A stretch of DNA of 64,000 bases from Thinopyrum elongatum (lineage: Eukaryota; Streptophyta; Magnoliopsida; Poales; Poaceae). Below the pieces are notes generated by a model. The model was not told the origin of the DNA and searched no databases. It saw only the letters and a list, made by a program, of their open reading frames with translations. Both the position numbers and the translations under genes were made by a program. The stretch's first letter is position 1; each line of letters opens with the position of its first letter. The stretch is taken from positions 187,154,088 through 187,218,087 of the forward strand of contig CM022303.1 in assembly GCA_011799875.1 (NCBI GenBank), read 5' to 3'. This document shows positions 54,801-64,000 of the stretch, in pieces.

Positions 54801-55816
54801 GCTCTTTTAGAGAAATCAACAATGTATAGATCACCTCCACGAATACCGGTAAAGACCATATTATGATTATCTCTTCGAAACACTTGGCAATCTACTTCAG
54901 TAAACAGAACATTGAAACCGAAGTTAGCTAGTCTAGATACAGAAAGTAGATTATAACCAAGGGATTCAACGAGAATGACATTTTGGATAGAGCTATCATG
55001 GGAGTTGGCCACCTTACCAAGGCCAACTACCTTACCCTTCGAGTTGTCACCGAATGTGACATACTTTCGGGGACCGTCGTTTTCAGCAAGCTCACGAAAC
55101 ATGTCCTTATCTTTGGTCATATGATCAGTACATCCACTATCAATTACCCATTCCTTTCCTCCGGCCATGTAACCACGAAGATTAGCCATAAGACCAAAGT
55201 GTCTCATAGACTCATCAAGATCAAAGTCACTATCATCATCCTCATGATAATATCCATGCTCACTATCATGTTGTGAATGATCATCACCTAGAGAGAGTGA
55301 TTCATTAAATTTATGACCATGACAATGTGCATGTTTATGAATTCTAATGACTTGTGAAATGATGCTACTAATGACTCCAACATCTCCTTTGGCACGCATA
55401 AGGTCACGGAGCTCAAATAGACAATCATCAAATTTAGGATTACTAGGATTCATTTTATGAAAAGCAATGGAATTTTGAAGAATCTCATCTAGATTTTTCA
55501 AGGAATAGTTTGGAAAATGCTCCTCAAGATATTTCCATATAGTATAGGCACATTCAAATGTAGGCAAGCATACAAGCAAATATCTAGGCAATCCTCTCAT
55601 GATAAGAACAATAGTTCTAAGATTGCGGGACATGTCAAGATACTCATCGGGGATAGGATGCAAGGGATCAATAGGAGGCACATAAGGACTAATGATATAC
55701 TTGTTCAAATTATATTCATTGAAAATCTCAAGCATCTCATTCTTCCAAGCATTATAGAACTCTCCGTCAAGCATAGGCACTCTACGTCTAATACTCCTGA
55801 TCGTAGACTCATCCAT
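51875..55816 (-). pseudogene. Copia-2 gag-pol polyprotein, two in-frame stops
   Basis: One frame of 1,314 codons from ATG 55816 (MDESTIRS) to TAG 51875-51877, broken only by TAA at 53735-53737 and TGA at 52058-52060. In order: gag (to about 55200; LPRYLLVCLPTFECAYTIWKYL), protease EWVIDSGCTDHM (about 55140), integrase zinc finger with CSACQAGK (about 54640), core HMDLFGP, RSDNGTEF (about 54370) and PQQNGVVERKNR (about 54275), RT with ALYGLKQAPRAWY and the catalytic YVDDIIFG (about 52825), RNase H with YSDSDYAGD, TEAEYIAA and LLCDNESS. No CCHC zinc knuckle is visible in gag, so an internal gag deletion is likely. The rest is remarkably intact. Confidence 0.92.
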
Positions 55817-55857
55817 CTTCCTCCAATGGTGATTAAACCAAAGCAATGGAGACCAAA

Positions 55858-55869
55858 GCTCTTATACCA
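55858..55869 (-). promoter_or_regulatory. Copia-2 primer binding site
   Basis: The minus strand reads TGGTATAAGAGC two bases inside the LTR. It differs at one base from TGGTATCAGAGC, the initiator methionine tRNA complement present in Copia-1. Confidence 0.88.
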
Positions 55870-55871
55870 AT

Positions 55872-57472
55872 TGAAAGGATCGAGAATAGGGGTCTAGAGG
55901 GGGGTGATTAGACCCTCAACGAGTAAAAGTGGCAGTTTTTAAGTTCTTCAAGTTGAGGTGGAGATTTACCACAAGTTTAAGCATTCACAATACATTTCAA
56001 GCAAGCATGGCAAGAGTATGAGCGCCGGAAAGAGTAAAGCATGTTAATTGCAAGAAAGTAAAGGGATGGGATTGGAATGTGCAAATGCAATGAAGACACG
56101 AAGATTTTTGGCGTGGTTCCGATAGGTGGTGCTATCGTACATCCACGTTGATGGAGACTTCAACCCACGAAGGGTAACGGTTGTGCGAGTCCACGGAGGG
56201 CTCCACCCACGAAGGGTCCACGAAGAAGCAACCTTGTCTATCCCACCATGGCCATCGCCCACGAAGGACTTGCCTCACTCGGGTAGATCTTCACGAAGTA
56301 GGCGATCTCCTTGCCCTTACAAACTTTTTGGTTCAACTCCACAATCTTGTCGGAGGCTCCCAAGCGACACCTAACCAATCTAGGAGACCCACTCTCCAAA
56401 AGGTAATAGATGTTGTGTTGATGATGAACTCCTTGCTCTTGTGCTTCAAGTGATAGTCTCCCCAACACTCAACTCTCTCTCTCTCTCTCACAGATTTGGA
56501 TATGGTGGAAAGATGATTTGAGTGGAAAGCAACTTGGGGAAGTCTAGAGATCAAGATTCTTGTGGTAGGATTGGTATATCTTGGTCTCAACACATCAGTA
56601 GGTGGTTCTCTCTCAGAAAATGTAAGATGGAAGTGTAGGCACGTTCTGATGGCTCTCTCACAAATGGAGAAGGGGGTGGAGGGGGTATATATAGCCTCCA
56701 CACAAAATCCAACCATTACACACATTTGACCCAACTCGGTCAGACCGAATAGAAGAACTCGGTAAGACCGATTTAGTTCAAAATGTGAACGTTAGGAATC
56801 TCGGTGGGACCGACGAGAACAACTCGGTGGGACCGATGTGCTAGGGCTTAGGGCAAACACCAACTTGGTGGCACCGATTGCATCAACTCGGTTAGACCAA
56901 AGTGAAGCAATAAGGTAACAAAAAGGATGTCAAGCAAACTCGGTGGGACCGATCGCACATTTCGGTGAGACCGAAATAGTTACAACAGGCAATAGAGAGT
57001 TTGCAAGGCCATCTCGGTGAGACCGAGATCCGTATCGGTGTGACCGAATTGTCTAGGGTTTCTGGCAGTGGCTATGTCAAATGAACTTGGTGGCGCCGGA
57101 TAGGAGATTTCGGTGGGACCGAGTTTGACTTTGAGTATTGGACATATTTGGAAATGAGAAAGTGGTTGAGGGCTTTGGAGCAATATCACTAAGCATTTTG
57201 AGTAAGTAGACCATTAAGCAACACCTCATCCCCTTTTAATAGTATTGGCTTTCCTATGGACTCAATGTGATCTTGGATCACTAAAATATAAATGAAGAGT
57301 CTTGAGCTTTTGCCAATATGTGTCTTAGATGCCTTGAAGGGGTTCCACATCCTCTTGTCCTTTCCACGCCATTGCTGAACTCATCTGAAATACACTAGAT
57401 AAAAGTATTAGTCCAACAAGATATATGTTGACATTAATTACCAAAATCACCCACGGAGCACTTGTGCTTTCA
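55872..57472 (-). repeat. Copia-2 internal full LTR (5' LTR of the coding unit)
   Basis: A 1,601-base LTR. To its left is the primer site, as for a 5' LTR. To its right is a polypurine-like tract and 3' region, as for a 3' LTR. It therefore serves both roles and marks a recombination product. A CT microsatellite (56471-56489) is longer than in the partner LTR. Confidence 0.92.
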
Positions 57473-59439
57473 ATATGCCCCTTTTTGGTAATTGATGACA
57501 ACATACATTAAAGCTTTAGATAGAAGATATGAAGAGTAACAAGTAAAGCTTTGGAAAGACATGTAACATGCATAAGCTCCCCCTACATGTATGGAATCAT
57601 GTAAAGATAGAATATAACAACATGTGAAAGCATAAGCATGACAAAGCAAGCAATGAGTTACATGTATCTTGGCTATATGCATCAGAGCAAATGAAGTGAT
57701 TAAGTAGTGTACCTTCATGGTTATGAATCCTTCTTGCAAACATTATGTACATCAGCAAGAGATCATCATGCACATGAGTGTGATGCATATATTTACATTG
57801 TGATCTTGAGCTGGCTTTGGAAGGAGTGGACTTGAGAAAACAGGGTTAGATAACACAAGAACACTCTAATTAAAGCAACTTCACGAAACCATAAGAATAC
57901 CAAGACTCAGATGACATGTAATGGGTAAGTACTGCGTACTTGATTTAGATATAGACATGTCCCCAAAGAATTAAAGATATGCAATGAATTCCAAAGATTT
58001 TCCTCCCCTTAGACATGATCTCTTTCTCCCCCTGAATCTGATATTGGATAATGGGAGAAGGTAGGGTGAGAGAAAATCAGATCAAGAAATGGTACAATCA
58101 ACCAAAATCAGAGCAACAAGGATATTCAGTGGCAAAACGTATTGATATGTCTTTTCCCCTCAAAAAGACATGTAACTTCTCTCCTCTTTAAGGATATTCA
58201 GTGGCAGGTCAACATATTGACATGTCTTTTCCCCTCAAAAAGACATGTAACTTCTCTCCTCTTTGTTTTACTAGCATCTGGAAGAGCTAAGCTATGCTCA
58301 TACGATAAGCTTTGATGTGTGCTCTCTCTCCCCCTTTGACATCAATTTCCAAGAAGGGTACTTCTGGAGTATGAGTCAAGTAGGTGTGGTCCTGGAGAGA
58401 CACTACAAAGTAGAGGTATTTCATGATGCTTGTAGAGGAAAGAACCATTGAGTGGAGCTAAAGAAAATAGGCAGTAAAAATGGCAAAACATTTTCTCAGA
58501 GTTGAAATCGGTGACTCCGATTGGTTTCCGTCGGTGACACCGAAATGACAAAGTCATAGAAGGGCCTGATCGGTGCGACCGAGTTAGTCCATGTCGGTTG
58601 TACTGATGAACTATTCGCAAGGATACCTTGTGTTTCGGTTAGGCCGATAGGTTTGAATTGGAGGGACCAAGTTCAACATAGAGTAAAGATTTTGTCAACT
58701 CAGCTCACTTGGCAAATGAAATCTCACAAGGAATTGCAATGAATTTACTGAAAGAATTGCAATGAACTAGATACAGAAATTACAGAGAAAAATAGAAAAG
58801 AGATCTAGATGAAGGACAAGAAAGTCATGCAAATGAAAAAAAAACACTTAGGCAAAAGAACACTAGAGAACTTCATCTAGAAAGGGTCGGCGACAAAGTC
58901 ACCTATGTTAGAGTATATTGACTTAGGAGTCAAGTGAGGTCACTTGATCATAGGTCATACTCATCGTTTAAGCTCAAAATGGGGTTACCATTTTTCGTTC
59001 AAGCATTTTGATGTATTCACATCTTGTTGAGTTGCTTTGACTCATGACTTGGAGCAAAGCTTCTCTAAGATGGAATAACATACCTTGGGTGGTGTTGATC
59101 TTGATCATGTAGTTGAACTTGTGTTGGATGCTCAAGGTTGATGTAGTCCATCATGAGTTGGGAGCACCACTAGGAGTTTGAGTTCATCTTCCTACATGGG
59201 TTAGTCTTGCAAGGAAGAGCACTTGTGTATCCAAAATGACAATCATGAAACTTGATACCAAATGAAATTTGATATAATGGAATTGTCAAAGGATATGTTG
59301 AGTGAGGTCATGCTTCCGTGTATTCCACAACCACATGATAGGAACTTGGTGATGTAGAAATTGCTCAAACTATGAGTGATATGCAATCTCATAGATTTGG
59401 GTTCATCCAAGTACCTACAAGGGTTAGATAACATGCAAG
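56821..59439 (-). repeat. Tandem unit A: LTR fragment plus 3' region, 2,619 bases
   Basis: It begins with AACTCGGTGGGACCGAT inside the full LTR, includes the last 652 bases of that LTR (to 57472), a 3' region of 1,967 bases, and ends at CATGCAAG, which joins directly to the same AACTCGG of the next unit. The 3' region carries about 930 bases absent from the coding copy (58360-59295), including further TCGGT..ACCGA motifs at 58505-58680. Confidence 0.92.
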
Positions 59440-62058
59440 AACTCGGTGGGACCGATATGCTAGGGCTTAGGGCAAACACCAACTCGGTGGCACCGATTGC
59501 ATCAACTCGGTTAGACCAAAGTGAAGCAATAAGGCAACAGATAGGATGTCAAGCAAACTAGGTGGGACCGATCGCACATTTCGGTGAGACCGAAATAGTT
59601 GCAACAGGCAACAAAGAGTTTGCAAGGCCATCTCGGTGAGACCGAGATCCGTATCGGTGTGACCGAATTGTCTAGGGTTTCTGGCAGTGGCTATGTCAAA
59701 TGAACTTGGTGGCGCCAGATAGGAGATTTCGGTGGGGCCGAGTTTGACTTTGAGTATTGGACATATTTGGAAATGAGAAAGTGGTTGAGGCCTTTGGAGC
59801 AATATCACTAAGCATTTTGAGTAAGTAGACCATTAAGCAACACCTCATCCCGTTTTAATAGTATTGGCTTTCCTATGGACTCAATGTGATCTTGGATCAC
59901 TAAAATATAAATGAAGAGTCTTGAGCTTTTGCCAATATGTGTCTTAGATGCCTTGAAGGGGTTCCACATCCTCTTGTCCTTTCCACGCCATTGCTGAACT
60001 CATCTGAAATACACTAGATAAAAGTATTAGTCCAACAAGAGATATGTTGACATTAATTACCAAAATCACCCAGGGAGCACTTGTGCTTTCAATATCCCCC
60101 TTTTTGGTAATTGATGACAACATACATTAAAGCTTTAGATAGAAGATATGAAGAGTAACAAGTAAAGCTTTGGAAAGTCATGTAACATGCATAAGCTCCA
60201 CCTACATGTATGCAATCATGTAAAGATAGAATATAAGAACATGTGAAAGCATAAGCATGAAAAAGGAAGCAATGAGTTACATGTATCTTGGCTATATGCA
60301 TCAGAGCAAATGAAGTGATTAAGAAGTGTACCTTCATGTATATGAATCCTTCTTGCAAACATTATGTACATCAGCAAGAGATCATCACGCACATGAGTGT
60401 GATGCATATATTTACCTTGTGATCTTGAGCTGGCTTTCGAAGGAGTGGACTTAAGAAAATAGGGTTAGATAACACAAGAGCACTCTAATTAAAGCAACTT
60501 CAGGAAACCATAAGAATACCAAGACTCAGATGACATGTAATGGGTAAGTACCGAGTACTTGATTTAGATATAGAGATGCCCCCAAAGACTTAAAGATATG
60601 TAATGAATTCCAAAGATTTCCTCCCCTTAGACATGATCTCTTTCTCCCCCTGAATCTGATATTGGATAATGGGAGAAGGTAGGGTGAGAGAAAATCAGAT
60701 CAAGAAATGGTACAATCAACCAAAATCAGAGCAACAAGGATATTCAGTGGAAAAACATATTGATATGTCTTTTCCCCTCAAAAGGACATGTAACTTCTCT
60801 CCTCTTTAAGGATATTCAGTGGCAGGTCAACATATTGACATGTCTTTTCCCCTCAAAAAGACATGTAACTTCTCTCCTCTTTGTTTTACTAGCATCTGGA
60901 AGAGCTAAGATATGCTCATATGATAAGCTTTGATGTGTGCTCTCTCTCCCCCTTTGACATCAATTTCCAAGAAGGGTACTTCTGGAGTATGAGTCAAGTA
61001 GGTGTGGTCCTGGAGAGACACTACAAAGTAGTAGGTATTTCATGATGCTTGTAGAGGAAAGAACCATTGAGTGGAGCTGAAGAAAATAGGCAGTAAAAAT
61101 GGCAAAACATTTTCTCAGAGTTGAAATCAGTGACGCCGATTGGTTTCCGTCGGTGACACCGAAATGACAAAGTCACAGAAGGGCCTGATCGGTGCGACCG
61201 AGTTAGTCCATGTCGGTTGTAACGATGAACTATTCGCAAGGAGACCTTGTGTTTTGGTCAGGCCGGTAGGTTTGAATCGGAGGGACCGAGTTCAACATAG
61301 AGTAAAGATTGTGTCAACTCAGCTCACTTGGCAAATGAAATCTCACAAGGATTTGCAATGAATTTACTGAAAGAATTGCAATGAATAAGATACAGAAATT
61401 ACAGAGAAAAACAGAAAAGAGATCTAGATGAAGGACAAGAAAGTCATGCAAATGAAAAAAAAACACTTAGGCAAAAGAACACTAGAGAACTTCATCTAGA
61501 AAGGGTCGGCGACAAAGTCACCTATGTTAGAGTATATTGACTTAGGAGTCAAGTGAGGTCACTTGATCATAGGTCATACTCATCGTTTAAGCTCAAAATG
61601 GGGTTACCATTTTTCGTTCAAGAATTTTGATGTATTCACATCTTGTTGAGTTGCTTTGACTCATGACTTGGAGCAAAGCTACTCTAAGATGGAATAACAT
61701 ACCTTGGGTGGTGTTGATCTTGATCATGTAGTTGAACTTGTGTTGGATGCTCAAGGTTGATGTAGTCCATCATGAGTTGGGAGCACCACTAGAAATTTGA
61801 GTTCATCTTCCTACATGGGTTAGTCTTGCAAGGAAGAGCACTTGTGTATCCAAAATGACAATCATGAAACTTGATACCAAATGAAATTTGATATAATGGA
61901 ATTGTCAAAGGATATGTTGAGTGAGGTCATGCTTCCTTGTATTCAACAACCATATCATAGGAATTTGGTGATGTAGAAATTGCTCAAAATGTGAGTGATT
62001 TGCAATCTCATAGATTTGGGTTCATCCAAGTACCTACAAGGGTTAGGTAACATGCAAG
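59440..62058 (-). repeat. Tandem unit B: LTR fragment plus 3' region, 2,619 bases
   Basis: It has the same length and order as unit A: LTR fragment 59440-60091, then 3' region to CATGCAAG at 62058. It differs from unit A only by scattered substitutions and a few compensating single-base indels. Confidence 0.92.
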
Positions 62059-62710
62059 AACTCGGTGGGACCGATGTGCTAGGGCTTAGGGCAAACACAA
62101 ACTCGGTGGCACCGATTGCATCAACTCGGTTAGACCGAAGTGAAGCAATAAGGAAACAGAGAGGATGTCAAGAAAACTCGGTGGGACCGATCGCACATTT
62201 CGGTGAGACCGAAATAGTTGCAACAAGCAACAGAGAGTTTGCAAGGCCATCTCGGTGAGACCGAGATCCGTATCGGTGTGACCGAATTGTCTAGCATTTC
62301 TGGCAGTGGCTATGTCAAATGAACTTGGTGGCGCCAGATAGGAGATTTCGGTGGGGCCGAGTTTGACTTTGAGTATTGGACATATTTGGAAATGAGAAAG
62401 TGGTTGAGGGCTTTGGAGCAATATCACTAAGCATTTTGAGTAAGTAGACCATTAAGCAACACCTCATTCCCTTTTAATAGTATTGGCTTTCCTATGGACT
62501 CAATGTGATCTTGGATCACTAAAATATAAATGAAGAGTCTTGAGCTTTTGCCAGTATGTGTCTTAGATGCCTTGAAGGGGTTCCACATCCTCTTGTCCTT
62601 TCCACGCCATTGCTAAAATCATCTGAAATACACTAGATAAAATTATTAGTCCAAGAAGAGATATGTTGACATTAATTACCAAAATCACCCAGGGAGCACT
62701 TGTGCTTTCA
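62059..62710 (-). repeat. Terminal LTR fragment of Copia-2
   Basis: 652 bases equivalent to the fragment starting each tandem unit, ending with the true outer terminus GTGCTTTCA at 62710. The rest of this outer LTR was lost at the AACTCGG/CATGCAAG junction. Confidence 0.92.
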
Positions 62711-62715
62711 AGTGT

Positions 62716-63294
62716 GCAAGGGCTGAGGAGGGGCGCCTCTTCCTCCTCGAGCTTCTAGGGGCCAACCTTGAATACAAGAAGGCCAAGGCTAAGGAGGCGA
62801 AGCGCAAGGGCCCCATCGTGTTGGCGGCGGAGCCCGAGCTGAAGCACGGCCGTGACCATGATGAGCCTCCCAGGGGCAGCCGTCCGTTCCGTGTCTACCA
62901 CAACGCTCACACCCACAACACCAACAACTGCCAGGAGCTCAGGGTGCTCCGCGATGGGCGCATCGGCCGCCGCCCCGAGCGCAGCGACCATGGCTACGGC
63001 CGTGGAGGTGGCCGCGACGGAGGCCGCTGGGACGACCGCGACTCTCGTCAAGGCTGGTGCGACCAGCCTCGCGATGATCGCTGGCGTGATGAGACTCGTG
63101 AGGGCCCTTGGCGCGACCAGCCTCGCGAGGCTCATCCTTAGGGTAACGCCGACCTTCCATCGCTGCAGCCACCGCCAAGGAGGAATGACGACAACCGCCA
63201 GGACGAGGGGGCTGGTGGCTTCAAGGAACCCCGTGCGATCACTTGCATCCTGGGCGGTGCTAAGGCCCCTGCTTCAAACCGCATCTTCAAGTAG
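62716..63294 (+). pseudogene. Gypsy-2 gag, second part with zinc-binding segment
   Basis: It continues the gag frame at Ala (62716): ARAEEGRLFLLELLGANLEYKKA and so on. HTHNTNNCQEL near 62915 is the remnant of the zinc-binding motif usual in these gags. An Arg/Asp/Gly-rich tail with repeated WRDQPRE-like units follows. Stops TAG at 63139-63141 and TAG at 63292-63294 interrupt an otherwise continuous frame into protease. Confidence 0.85.
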
Positions 63295-64000
63295 TTCTCT
63301 TGCGAGGTAAACACGGCCCTCCCGAAGCTCGAGGCCGCGCGTCCCCTCAGGTGGTCGCAGTACGCCATTACCTTCGACTCCAAGGATCACCTCAAGTGTG
63401 GAGCCACCGCTGGCGCGCTCCCCATGCTCTGCACGCCCACCATCAGCAACGTCCTCATCACCAAGACCCTCATCGACGGCGGCGCCAGGCTCAATGTCCT
63501 CTCTGTCGAGACGTTCGAAACGCTTCAGGTGCCCTATGATCAACTCATGCCAACCAAGCCATTCTCAGGGGTGACTGACGGGTCCACCGTCCCCTTGGGG
63601 CAAGTGCGCCTTCCAGTCACCTTTGGCAAGCGCGACAACTACCATACTGAGATCATCGACTTTGATGTCGCCCACAACGGCCTCTCGTACAATGCCATCT
63701 TGGGGTACCCTGCTCTCGCCATGTTCATGGCCTTCACCCACCATGGCTACAACGTCCTCAAGATGCCCGGTTGTGGCGGCATCATCACGGTCGCTTGCGA
63801 TGAGAAAGATGCAGTTTGCTCTCTCGAATGCGCCTACCAGGCCGCGGTGGCTGAAAACTCCGATGACGAGGGCGGCATCCTGCCTCCCGAGGCCATCCCC
63901 AGGAAGAAGAAGCAGCTCCTCCCCAAGAGCCGTCAGGAGGCTGGGACGCCCGCAGGCGGCGCCTCAAGCTCCGCACCCACTGCTGGGGCGCCTCTTCCTC
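63295..64000 (+). CDS. Gypsy-2 aspartic protease region, open to the window end
   Basis: An uninterrupted frame of 235 codons with no stop before the window end. The retropepsin motif is TLIDGGARLNVLS (about 63470-63510): Asp-Gly-Gly replaces the common Asp-Ser/Thr-Gly and fits plant gypsy proteases of this type (IDGG/VDGG). The second motif YNAILGYPALAMF (about 63690) corresponds to the usual ILGRPAL with Arg changed to Tyr. A charged linker (RKKKQLLPKSRQ) towards reverse transcriptase follows. The protein continues outside the window and is downstream of gag stops, so it would not be made normally. Confidence 0.82.

Larger units (their letters stand above)
49149..62710 (-). mobile_element. 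Copia-2 LTR retrotransposon locus with tandem extension, duplication AGTGT
   Basis: The outer ends are TGAAAGGATC (49149) and GTGCTTTCA (ending 62710), with AGTGT at 49144-49148 and 62711-62715. On the minus strand, from 62710 downward: LTR fragment, 3' region, LTR fragment, 3' region, full LTR (57472-55872), primer site, gag-pol (55816-51875), 3' region, polypurine tract, full LTR (50741-49149). A single outer duplication means one insertion later rearranged. The protein order protease-integrase-RT-RNase H is Copia; the motifs resemble the SIRE/Maximus lineage of Triticeae (from memory). Confidence 0.93.
47005..64000 (+). mobile_element. Gypsy-2 LTR retrotransposon, continues past the window end
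   Basis: It begins TGTCGGTGTTCTGGGACC at 47005. The order is LTR (47005-47880), primer site, gag (47952-49148, resuming 62716), zinc-binding segment and protease up to 64000. The five bases before it, ATGAT (47000-47004), are the probable target duplication; the partner is outside the window. Copia-2 splits gag. At least three in-frame stops (48144, 63139, 63292) make it non-functional. Pol lies right of the window. Confidence 0.85.

Noticed and set aside
56044..56262. Short minus-strand frame also found at 49321-49539
   Set aside because: Both copies lie in the two full LTRs of Copia-2, so their conservation is due to LTR identity.

Overview
This window is plant nuclear DNA made almost entirely of nested transposable elements, of the kind seen between genes in large grass genomes. 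The terminal motifs, tRNA primer sites and protein families point to the wheat tribe (Triticeae). I see no free-standing host gene. The only gene models that look able to make a complete protein are two short genes carried as cargo inside a Mutator-like element at 14138-20108.

Left part (1-35108). The right-hand portion of a CACTA transposon (1-8485) carries a decayed TNPA-like gene, a Tourist MITE (1397-1791) and a smaller non-autonomous CACTA (5490-6909, duplication TCT). The large CACTA sits in the coding region of Gypsy-1, whose pol resumes at 8486 and whose 3' LTR ends at 35108. Gypsy-1 is split by Copia-1 (9678-21701, duplication GATCT). Copia-1 is split by the Mutator-like element (14138-20108, 9-base duplication ATCATCAAA). 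A cargo gene in that element has a hAT element in its first intron (18468-19265, 8-base duplication CTCTAACC). Gypsy-1 also contains an unclassified element flanked by TA microsatellites (26428-29096), and a 4,067-base solo LTR (30420-34486, duplication GTAAT) sits inside its 3' LTR.

Middle part (35109-46999). A Tat-like gypsy remnant on the minus strand shows its 3' LTR start, 3' untranslated region and an antisense extra gene with a Transposase_28-like domain (39140-43543, interrupted). It was hit by a Helitron (about 35762-38763) that holds a long hairpin, and by a non-autonomous LTR element (39537-43061, duplication GTGGC). A further gypsy remnant begins at 43544 with two LTR starts facing each other as a palindrome, followed by about 2.8 kb of its minus-strand 3' region.

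Right part (47000-64000). Gypsy-2 (from 47005 past the window end, plus strand) has its 5' LTR, primer site, gag and protease. It is split by Copia-2 (49149-62710, duplication AGTGT). Copia-2 is on the minus strand with a nearly full gag-pol broken by two stops, two full LTRs, and on its upstream side two exact-length 2,619-base tandem units of LTR fragment plus 3' region ending in a third LTR fragment.

The boundaries are the strongest calls because most are fixed by matching target-site duplications. Protein calls are by motif recognition. Family names are given only at superfamily or lineage level unless stated.
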